Shown piece by piece: positions 25,682-37,346 of a stretch of DNA of 64,000 nucleotides. Position numbers and translations under genes: made by a program. Positions within the stretch are counted from its first letter, which is position 1, and each line of letters starts with the position of its first letter. The notes below the pieces were generated by a model. It was not told where the DNA came from and searched no databases. It saw only the letters and a list, made by a program, of their open reading frames with translations. Location: assembly GCA_014529385.2 (NCBI GenBank), contig CM043944.1, positions 79,266,384-79,330,383 on the forward strand, in the 5' to 3' direction. Origin of the DNA: Adiantum capillus-veneris. Lineage: Eukaryota > Streptophyta > Polypodiopsida > Polypodiales > Pteridaceae.

Positions 25682-26091
25682 GTTCTGTTTTCCTGTCTTT
25701 GCAGCACCCGTACTTGCCAAGGCCAGCCAGGTTCCCTCTACCATGAAGATGAAGATGCTGCGACTTTTGCTGCTTGGGTATGTTCTCTCATCTGTTTTTG
25801 TCGTTGTAATATTGTCTTCTTTGCTGAGAAGAACTTGGTCATGTAAATTTGCATCCATGCAAGTTCCTGATTTGAGAGGAAAACATGTGTGAGTGTACCA
25901 TGAAACTTCAGTTGAAAGCATAACAGGTGCTCATTTGCACTAACACCAATATTGGTTAGCTGGCAGTAATTGTCTTATTAAGGTGGATGCTGTAAAAGGA
26001 GGTGTTATAAGGTGCTAAGGGACATTGGATATCAAAGTGTGAACATTCAAAACCATTGCTTTTGTCGAAAGAAGTTGCGAGCTTTGTATGT

Positions 26092-26129
<38 letters not shown>

Positions 26130-29100
26130 GCTAATGAGGACTCCCACACTTGTAGCATGTCATAACTTCATTTACTACATGTACCCTGGATGTTATTGTC
26201 AAAGTTGACGATGCGGAAGGGTAGAGCAATGGGGACAATACAAGAGAGAGAATGCTGAACCAACCGGGCTGTGAATTGAAGATTTACAATTGGGGCAAGG
26301 TGGTGCTTATATACGCACCTTAGCAAATTTCCCTACCAAGACTTTGACAAATAAGTAAAATAAATACCTAAAGCCAAAATAAATATGGGGATCACATTGG
26401 GCTATTCACTCGAGATGCAATAACTTTAACACCCTCTCTGCAACTCATAGCGGACATATGTAGGAAGACCAAATGGATGAAGAAGCTACCATGGACACCC
26501 CATTAGCTGATCAATCTAATGGATACACCTCCGTCCTGTTTTTGTTGACTTTTTACCTTATAAGAATGCCATCTTGAGCACAACCTGCCTTATAGAAAAT
26601 CGAAGTGTAGACCGCGCTACGTCCAAGAATTTCCCATTCGTGAACTATGAACACATTATGTCTAAACTTTCCTAGATAATGAACTTTGAAACACATCTTG
26701 CCAACAACAATGGATTGGTGCACTTATCCATTGTGTTTTAGATATGTCAGAGTGGTTCCTTGCTAGAATGCATGTGCCATCTTTAGCAAAGCTTTCCTTA
26801 TAGAAAATCGAAGTGTAGACCACACTACGTCCAAGAATTTCCCATTCGTGAACTATGAACACATCATGTCTAAACTTTCCTAGATAATGAACTTTGAAAC
26901 ACATCTTGCCAACAACAATGGATTGGTGCACTCATCCATAATGTTTTAGATATGTCTAAGTGGTTCCTTGCTAGAATGCATGTGCCTTGAACTCTAACCC
27001 ACGGGTTCAAACATCAATAACTTAAACTCTAATACATGGGCTCAAATCATTTGTAGGGAGCTTCATTTTGCCCTTCTTTGCTGCTCACAATCCGCTCTCT
27101 TGCTGAAGCTAGTTGCGACAACCTCCACATGACTAGAACTCTGGCGTCGTGGCCACTATGTTCACCACCACTTGTGCCATGCCGATCTCCCCTCTCAAAC
27201 TTTTATCATTGCTATCTGTGTCCAGCTTGCCTTTGCCTTTGTCCTTTTGTGAGTGCTTGCTTTTGCCTTAGGCTTTGCATTTTCGAGCCAAATAGAGCGT
27301 CTTCTCGCATTTATAACAACGGCTCTTGGACCTCGAGGCTCGTGGGTACCAAGGCAACTAATTGAGCACTAGTTCTGCCATACTTGCTAAGCTTACCTTT
27401 GCCTCTGTCCTCTAGCGAACTCGTGCATTTGCATTTGGTTTCACAATCACGAACATAGTTTTTCCATACGTCAACCATGCGTCTCACTCGGGCGGGTATG
27501 GAAGCCTGAAATAAGCCCGATTCAGGCTCCCCGAAGAGTTCATACGTGGAATACCATACGACACCCTAAAAAATAGTCTATATATGTAACAGACTTGGAC
27601 ACTCCGAGTCAAGAATCTACCCCTAACCCTAACTGCTGGCTGAAACCCTAATGTGGCTGGAAACCCTAAATTTGGAGGCTGAAATGCCACGTGGCAAGCG
27701 GTACGGATTTTCAGAAATTACGGAGCTGAAAAACAGCCCTCTGGGCGACGCAAATTTCTTGCTTTTCTCCACGCTGATTTGATATGAGAGAGAGAGAAGG
27801 ATACTTGCTTTATTTTATTAAAGCCACAGAGAGAGAGAGAGAGAGTTTGTGAGAGGATTGTGCTTTTGAACTGGAAGCTTTTGGGGCTCTCCTTTTGGGC
27901 ATCCCTTGAATCTTTAAGTAAAGGGTTTAGGGCTCACTCTGCAGAGCATCCGGACGCAGAGTCTGAGAGTGAAACCCTAACCGCTCTTTGTACTTTGATA
28001 TTGATTTAATCATAGTTACCCGGAACGCGGAACGGGAACGGCGACGGGCCTCCCTTCGGAACGGGGGAACGGGAATGGGCCCGGAACGGGAACGGCGCGG
28101 AACGGCAGGCTAAAAAAACACCCAAATTTTTTTTTTTTTTAGCGTTATGTGTTTGAATACAAGTAGTATTAGAGTCCTTTGACTCTAATACCCACAAAAA
28201 ACACGATTCGAAGACCATTTAACCTTATTATGACTTGATTGGGATGTGAGGGGCCCAGAGTACATAGCCAGATGAACAACATAGCCAGATGAACAACAAT
28301 GAGCAAACACAATGCCCATAGTACATACACAATGCTCTCAAATAATTGCAAGAGTAGTAGTCAGAGATAACACTTTGGAATTAATTATGGCTAACATAGT
28401 AACAAGCCTCAAGGGCCGCCAGCGGCCAAGGTGCTACAAAAAAACCAAAGGGGGGCAAAGTTCAAACCAGACTTCAGTGACCACAATACCAAAAGACTGA
28501 AGGTGACAAATACCATAAAGATGCTAGTAGCTACAAATGGCAAAGAGGGCAAGGCTCAAGCAGCCATACAAAAAGGTGGATAAATGGCAAAGACTCAAGA
28601 CTCAAGAGCCACTAGCCTGAGAGGCCTCCCAATCCGTAGTAGCCGGCTGTAAATCATGCACATCCTCCCATTCCTCATCATCGAGGTCTAGGTCCGGCTC
28701 GATCTCAGCCACAGATGAAGTACCTGGTGTTGGTGGATGTGCATCTCCACCCGCCTGAGAAGCCTCTTGCTCCATCTCCCACTGTGTAAAAGGATCTGTC
28801 TGTTTGTCTGTACTCTTGCAAAGCATTTTCAAATTTGCGTTGACGAAGACAAGATCATTAGCCTTCTCCACTCCAAGCCGATTCCTCTTCTTGGAAGCAA
28901 TGTGGCTAAAGGTACTCCACAATTGCTCCAAGCATGAGGTACTAACTGACTGGCTGAGAATACGGATCGCCAATCTCTGAAGCTCAGGGCCATCATAGCC
29001 ATAGTCCTCCCACCAAAGCACTGAACCTATTTTCTTGCGATCAATCTGAGCATCTGGACTGCCAAATGACCCTCGCATCTCTCTGTACTGTCTCAGCTGA

Positions 29101-32100
29101 TCTCTGACAATGCGTCGCCCATCTCTGTCTAGAACCATCTTGTTTAAGATCTCTGTAAATTGGTTCATGACTTCCCTATCTGTCTCTTGCCCTCCACCTT
29201 GGAACTCTGGATCCACCATGTACGCTGCCCCGTGTAAAGGAGAGGCATATGAATTCCACCTCGAGCTGCAAAGCGCATGGATCTCCTCATATCGCTCTGC
29301 GTTCGGCTCAAGCTGTGCAAGCTGCTCAATCATGCGGTCCATTGCCTCATAAATCTTGCCAATGCAAGGATCCATGCCATCCAGAACTCGAAGCAAATGA
29401 ACCACCGGTTTTACCTGTGCATCTAGACTCTTGAGCTCCTTCCAGAACTCAAGATCCTCTGCCTTATCCTTGCACAAAATCCCTGCAACTGTCTTTGCAT
29501 AGGGGGAGGTGGTGAACTCATCACTGATGAAGACCTGTTGGACCGCATTTTGACATTCAGACAGCCTGCGTACAAGAAGAAAGTTGAATGCGAAGCGGGT
29601 ATCTGAATACTTTAGAAGCACTTTGCCGCCCGACCTCTTGAGGTACTCACTCCGAACCAAGTTGTGATTGTTGATGAAAGTAACCATCTTCACTGCATCA
29701 GCAATGACTGGAGCAATCCAGTCTAGCTTGCCGATGTCTTTCAGAAGGTTGTTCAAGCAGTGTGCCATGCAAAAGCACACTGTCACATGCGGATAGTGGC
29801 CCTCTATGATAGCTGCTGCTGCCCTGTTTGATGCCTCCCCATCTGTGACAAAGGCCACCACGTGTTGCTCACCGATGGTTTCTATGGCCGCTGTCCACTC
29901 TGCAGAGAGGACATCGGCGGACTTGCCACTCTCAGTGGCATCATGAGAGTGCACAAAGTACATCTCTCCACTGGAGTATGCGACGAGACCATGGATAGAT
30001 CTCTTCCTTGTATCGCTCCACCCGTCAGCAATGAGGGAAACGCCATGTTTTGCCCAAAGACGCTGAATGTTGAGGGTTGCTTGCTCCACGATAGCCTTCT
30101 CTCGATCGAGCAAGGTGGTTCGGAGAGCCTCTGAAGATGGCGGCACATAGCCGGTGCCATACTCTCCTATCTGTTGCACCATGACTTTCCAATACTCCGA
30201 CCTATTTCGATCAAACATAGAAGAGGTTAGTATCAAAAAAGTGGAAACGACGATAACGGAAGAAATGAGAGAGAAGATTGATGAATCATAAAACAATGTA
30301 CATACCTCGCTGCGACAAATGGGATATGGTCGTGATAGAAGAATCGGGCCACGGCCGCATCCACCTCTTCTTTCTTCTTTGGGTCCCAAGAGGTGGTAAG
30401 GGTCTTTTGGCGACGAATTGGACCTTTTGAAGATGCACCAACACCTACACCGGGTAGAGAGGAAGAAGGGAAAATGAGGGTCTTTGGATCAATACCTTTG
30501 CGTGCCGGCTTGGCTTTATGGTTGAATTGCCGATCCTTTTCCTCGAGCTCCTTCCTCTTCTCGATGGTTACGTTGGCACAAAATTTCACCTCATGTCCCG
30601 GCACTCGAAGAAAGTGTGCCTTCACTTTGTCATGCCCCCCTTTCCGCGTGTAAGAGCATAGCTTGCATCCCCATGCACGAGAACCTCCCGCCGCCGACAA
30701 GGTGCCCTCCGAGGTCACTTCATCCCACCACGACCATTCCTTCGCCTTTTGAGTGTTGCCCGCATGAACGGAGGGGGTTGAACGAGAAGAAGAGGCCATG
30801 GATGATGGATTATCCGTGAAGAGAGAGCTTGATCTTGAACTTTGAGAGAGAGAGAGAGGGATTGAAAGAGAGAGGCTTGCCGCTTGATTCCGTGAGAGCT
30901 TGAGCCTTGAGCCTTGAAAGTTGAGGGTTAGAACTTAGAAGTTAGCCCAAGAGAGAGAGAGATTGAGAGCTTGAGCCTTGAGGCATGCCGCGGCGCCACA
31001 CTATGGCTTGAGAGTTGAGAGCAAGCTAGGGAGAATGAGCTTGGCTTGAGAGTTGAGAGCAAGGCTCAAGCAAGGGAGAATGGGCCTTGAGGCTTGATGA
31101 GTGTGTGAAGAATGGGGGAGGAGGGGGGCATTATATACTTTTTTGACTGCTGAAAATGGCCGTTGGCTGCCTAACAGTCATTTTTTTCAATTTCAAAAAC
31201 TGCCGTTTATGGCCGTTGGGGACGTTCCGGCCGTTCCGGTCCGTTCCGTCCCGTTCCAGCCCGTTCCGGTCGTCCCGTTCCGGTGACAGTTTCCAGCCGG
31301 AACGCCGTTCCGTTCCGACGCGTTCCAGAAAATCCCGGCCGGTCGGAACGCCGTTCCGGCGTTCCAAGGCCCGAAATGTCCGTTCCCTGGTAACACTGGA
31401 TTTAATACATAAAGAAATACCGATAGGGGCGCCAGTCTTTGGGGCCAATATCTCTACGCACGGAACTCCGCCGGGCCAGTGCAAATCTATTGTGATCTGT
31501 GAATTGTTTTGAAGTCGTTATTTGCTGCTGTCGCGATTGATTCTTGACTTGGAGTGTCCAAGTCTGTTACAGTGGTATCAGAGCATGGTTGATTTCTCTT
31601 CTACGGAAAATCAGATCCCCAATTTTTTTTCCGCGGCACCTATGGCTTCACGCTAGGATCAGTCGACTCTCTCTGCTTCTGGAGATGCGGACAGGGATCA
31701 CAACAAAGATTCCGGCAGAGAGTATGGCCCGCCTTGGCCTACTCAGGCGGAGCGACAAGAGATGGAGCGTTGTCAATTGATCGGCGATGCAACAAAGATG
31801 ATGCTCAATTTTCCAAAGGACCCAAAATTTGCAAAATATATGAGCGAGACTTTTCAGGAAGTGCACGAGCAGTGGCAGAAAACCACTCCACCCCCGAAAA
31901 ACGCTCTCAAGAAACCTTCTGCTCACAAGAAATATTCAGAGAAGGAATTAGAAGAGGTGGTTGATGCACGGATTGCTCAGCTTTTTGACGCGCAAAAGAA
32001 AGCCAAATAGCACGGCAAAAAGCAGAAGAAGGGCATTGACTTCCCGGGTTATTTGGGTCGTCAGTCAACATTTGACAAAGCAAAGAAACAGAAGAAGCGT

Positions 32101-35100
32101 GTTCACTTTGAAGGAGTACCCAGTTCTTCTTCTTCTTCTTCTGACAGTTCTTCTAGCTCTTCAGATGCGAGCGAAGAAGATAGAAAAGGTAAAAAGCGAA
32201 GCAAGAAACAACGCTTCGGAAAGGGCAAGAAAAAGGCAAAGAAGGCTAAATATCACCCAGAGACTGACAGTTCTACTGAGGACTCGTCTACGGACAGCTC
32301 AGATTCCGATGACGGAAACTTTTATGCGAACAAGAAGAATTTTTATAAAGCCAACCAGTATGACTTTCTCGAAGATAAAAGCAAGAAAGTCCGAGAGTTT
32401 AAGGAAGGTGGCCACTCGATCAAACTTGACACTTTTTCAGGATACTCAGATGCTTCGAAGGCTTTGTCTTTTATACAACAGTTTGACATTGCTTTTGCGG
32501 GAGGACGCTATTCAGAGCACTCCAAGATTCGGAGAGCTGTCTCTTACTTTAAGGGAAATGCTCGCACTTGGTGGTCCATGCTTCTGTTAAACAAGACTGC
32601 GCCAGTTAAATGGCTGAAATTTAAGAAGCTTTTTATTTCTTCTTGGTTGACGCAAGAGTATGAACGAGATATACGAGCTGCTTGGAACCATCTTCGGATG
32701 ACCAAGAAAGATACAATAAATGCTTACTGTGAGAGATTCTGGAGCTCTTTTCTACCCGCCTCTTCATTCAAGAAGATCTCGTTCAGAAAACAGATTGAGA
32801 GGTTTACCTTGGGTCTACCTACCGAGATCCGAGATCACTGCTTGGAACAGAAGTCAGCTTCTATTCAGTAGTTGATGAGTCATGCGAAGCGGTTCTTTGC
32901 CATTCACTCTGGCAGTCTGACCTACCCCATAGATGAGGCTATGACACAACGAGCCGAACAGACTTCTTGGAATGAAAGTAGAAAGAAAAAGAGCAACCCA
33001 CAAAAAAAGGATGCACGACCCAAGCTTACTCCTGAGGAGAGAGCTCGCTTCATCATAGAGGGGAAGTGCTTTGGATGCGGGGAACATGGACATATCTCCG
33101 CGAAGTGCCCTAAAAAGGCACCAAAAGAACATAATGATAAGGATGACGACAGGCCTGATAGTTCGAGAGCAGCTGAGGAACGTGGCAGAAAAGGCAGATA
33201 GAAAAGCAGAACTGGTACCACATGGCGTGGGACTTGCACCGAATAAAATGAAAGTAAGTACAAACTTTGCCGTTTTTGGGACAAAGTAAAGGATCAGGAA
33301 GCTCTTTTGAAGGAGCCAAGGCCAACTTCTTTTCACTTGGAATTGGCGGCTCGATTTGGAATTACGCCCGACAAACTGACGCCACAGTCGGAGGTAGTTC
33401 GACTGGCACCCGGACGGGATGTTGCCATTACACCGAGCATTGGCAAACTTCGTTTGCAATGACAGGGGTGTTCAGGGCACGCGAGTGACGTTCTACTCTG
33501 AATCCCTTGGTACCACAAGAACTACGCCGTGGTTGACTACCGGGCCGAGAAAGCGACTTTGACAAATGAAGGGCTCAGAGATTGTACTTGATGAACTTTA
33601 GTTTCTTTACTCATTCTTTTGGGAGAGAACGAACGATGGATAAAGGTTGAATATGTTTTGACGTGAACAAAAGAACGCCAAGATTTCTCTCCACACTCAT
33701 GCCGATTGCTTTTTAGAGGGCCTGAAGATCAGACCATTGACCTGATACTTGGAAGCACGCCAACGAACCGGCCACCTTACCGTGTGAGCCGAGTACAGAA
33801 TGAAAAGATTATGAACCCAATGAAAGACCTCTTGGAAAAGAGTCTTGTCCAGCATAGTACTTCAGCGTATTGCTCTCCACTGTTGTTGGTTTTGAAGAAA
33901 GACGGATCTTGGAGAATGTGCATCGATTATAGAGCTCTCAACAAAATCACCACCAAGAACAGATTTCCGATTCCTAGGATCGATGATATACTCGACAGGT
34001 TACAGGGATCCTCGTGCTTTAGCAGGATTGACCTGAAGAGTGGATATCATCAGATCCGAATCGCGCCGGGAGACGTCTACAAGACAGCTTTTCGGACGAC
34101 TTTTGGGTTATTTGAGTTTTTGGTGATGCCTTTTGGCTTAACCAATGCTCCTGCGACCTTTAACCGGATGATGGACATGATTTTTCGAGAGTACAGACTA
34201 TTTGTTGACACTTTCTTTGATGATATCATTGTTTTCTCCAAGAATGAGGCAGAACACAGAGATCATTTGCTTTCGAGATACACTTTTTGGGACACATTGT
34301 CTCAGCAGCAGGAGTGCAAATGGATCCGGCCAAGATAGACAATATCCGTGATTGGCCCGATTTGAAGAATGTCCATGAAGTTGGAAGCTTCTTGGGACTG
34401 TGTTCGTACTACAGACGGTTCATTCAAAAGTTTGCAGAGGTTGCTTCCCCTCTGCATATCTTGACACAGAAAGGAGTCCCTTTCTCGTGGGGATCCACAT
34501 AGGAGACTGCCTTTCAGACATTGAAAGAGAAATTGACTACGGGACCAGTTTTGACTTTGCCGGACTTGCAGAAGTCATTTGAAGTATATTGTGATACTTG
34601 TGGTCGTAGTCTGGGTGCGGTCTTAATGCAAGAAGGCCATGTCATTGCTTACGAGAGCTGATTGTTCTCAAGGTCGGAGATGACAACACAGATTTATGAG
34701 GAAGAACTTCTGGCGGTTATGCATGCTCTTACTCAGTGGCGGCATTACCTACTCGGAGCGGATTTTACTGTCTTTACAGACCTTCAGAGTTTGCGCTACT
34801 TCTTGTCACAGAAGCAGCTATCGGAAAAGCAGATGCGGTGGGCGAACATCTTGTCACAGTTTCACTTCCAGATTGTCCATGTGCAGGGACATAAGAATGT
34901 GGTGGCAGATGTCTTGTCTCGGAAGCCGTTGGTTCTGGCTATTTCCGCGATACATCATAGGAGCTTCGAGGATATGGTCGACCAGTATGCCACAGATACA
35001 AATTTTGTGGATATTTTCACACGGGGATACGGGATGGGGAGACAGTAGCAGGATACTCCATTCGGGAAGGCTACTTGATGAGAAAAACCATGTTGTGTGT

Positions 35101-37276
35101 TACACAGCCATTGAGGGAAAAGGTTATGACTGAATGCCACTGTCCACCTTTTACCGGTCACCGCGGCATTGCTACCACCATGAAGGGGTTAGAGAGATAC
35201 TTTTGGCCGATACTCAAAAAGGATGTGAAAGAGTTTGTGCGCATTTGCTTAGTATGCTAGAAGATCAAGTTTGACAGGCATAAGGCACAGGGATTGTTAC
35301 AGCCTTTACCCATACCCACCCGCCCCTGGGAAAGTATTGCAATGGATTTCATTTTTGATCTCCCGAGAACACAGAGTGGTCACGATGGTATCTGGACTGT
35401 TATTGACAGATTTAGCAAACAGGCTCATTTCATTCCAGTGAAGAAACAGTCAAGCCGGATCACTTAGCGAGACTGTTTGTGGCCCAGATTTTCAGATTAC
35501 ATGGCATGCCTGAGACGATTGTCTCCGACAGAGACCTCAAATTTACGAGTTTGTTTGGGAAGGCAATTTGGGAGAACATTGGCACGCGGTTGCAGTTCTC
35601 GTCATCGTTCCACCCGCAGACTGATGGCAATCTGAGATTGCAAATTTAGTGGTTCTAGATTTATTGAAGTCTTATATCTCAGAGCAGAAGACTCAATGGG
35701 AAAAGTACCTACCTTTGGTGGAATTTGTCTACAATAACACGATACACTCTTCGACGGGGAAGGTGCCATTTGAGATTGTTGAAGGTGCTGCGAAGTTTCC
35801 ACCCTTCCTAAGCACGAAAGATAAGATTTTTGAAGCGGATGAATATACGCGAGACTTAGATACGGCTTTTGCCAAGGTTTGCGAGACTTTGCAGAAATCT
35901 CAAGAACGACAGAAAAAGGCAGCGGATCGCCATCGTTGCGACTTGAAATTGAAGGAGGATGATTGGCTGCTCTTACGTTTTGAGAAGGCACGCCTAAGAA
36001 AGAAAAAGGGAAAGGAGAGGCTTTTTCCAAAGCTTAGTATGCGATACTATGGACCTTTCTAGATCACTGAAAAGATAAATGATGTCTCCTTCCGATTGGC
36101 CTGATACTTGGAGGATTCACAATGCATTTCATGTGAGTCTCTTGAAACCTTTTAAAGGTGATAAGGTGATGTGCCTGATGATGGGGAGCCTGATGAGCAA
36201 CCCGAAGTGGAAGAAAACGAGGAGATCCTTGTTCCTCAACAGATTTTGGCACATAAGGATACGAAGAATAAAGGTAAAGTCCGAAGGCGGTTCTTGGTTA
36301 AGTTCAAGAACTATCCTGCATTGGATGCGAAGTGGATGGAGGAGGAGGACCTAGCAGATACTCCTCAGATTGTGAAACTTTACCTCGATGCTTTTGGTTT
36401 AGCATAGTCTACTCCAAACGGAACCCAGAATTCAGCTTGGCCGGAGATTTGGTGCAGTGGGATGCACAAGAGGGGAGTCTCCGCTCCTTTGTCAACAGAT
36501 GCCTTGATTTTGATACTAAAGTCACTGATGTCTCTTTGAGCTTCAGGGATACTGAGAGTTGACAGTATTTTGCTGGATGACTTTATGAAATGGAATTCCT
36601 GATTATGATACTGATTTGTTCTTGACTTCTTTTAAGTGCAGGAACTGATAGACGAAATGACTGCATCATTTTGGTCTGATTGATCTTGAATAGACATGGT
36701 TGCAATAGGGATTAGTCAATCAGACATCGATGAGGTCTCGATTGGATCTAGATGCGATTGCGAGCTACATGGCCGATAAATCATGGTCTAAGATCCGAAT
36801 GAATGTTGAATGTCATGTGATGTCCTGTGATGTCCTGTGATGTCGTGAGATGTGACTGTCGATTTGGTACATGTGCTAGATGTGTGTTCCTAGTACGTAG
36901 GTATTAGCAGTCAGTGTCTGCTAAGACGGTTTATGGCTTCTGTTGGTTTTGCAGGCGTAATCGCGGTCGATTACAATGCTTTCAAGAGGGGGTATGTCAC
37001 AAAGTGATGACGTGGCTACCGAGAGCAGAAACCCTAATTCCTGCCAGAAACCCTAATTTGCAGAAACGGAAACCCTAACCCTAAGTGCTGGCTGAAACCC
37101 TAATGCGGCTGGAAACCCTAAATTTGGAGGCTGAAATGCCACGTGGAAAGCGGTATAGATTTTCGGAAATTACGGAGCTGAAAAACAGCCCTCTGGGCAA
37201 TGCAAATTTCTTGCCTTTCTCCGCACTGATTTGATGTGAGAGAGAGAGAAGGATACTTGCTTTATTTTATTAAAGC

Positions 37277-37346
<70 letters not shown>

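Larger units (their letters stand above)
27585..31571 (+). repeat. Element C 5' LTR, interrupted by hAT1
   Basis: Bases 27622-28010 plus 31407-31571 correspond to 3' LTR positions from about 37075 onward. The first ~80 bp of the LTR are absent. In their place 27585-27617 is the exact reverse complement of the last 33 bp of the 3' LTR (37638-37670). hAT1 is inserted at GATTTAAT. The LTR contains (GA)8, while the 3' LTR has (GA)30. Confidence 0.8.

Noticed and set aside
27585-27621. Left end of element E at 27585
   Set aside because: The tip differs from E's own LTR end at several bases and the flank is not hAT2 sequence, so it cannot be shown to be E's missing terminus.
30393-30653. Open stretches on the + strand within hAT1
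   Set aside because: They are antisense shadows of the transposase exons, which have a recognisable family and correct splicing.
36995-37125. CCCTAA repeats suggesting an interstitial telomere
   Set aside because: The words are spaced and not tandem, lie inside an LTR and recur in the other LTR copy. Telo-box motifs fit better.
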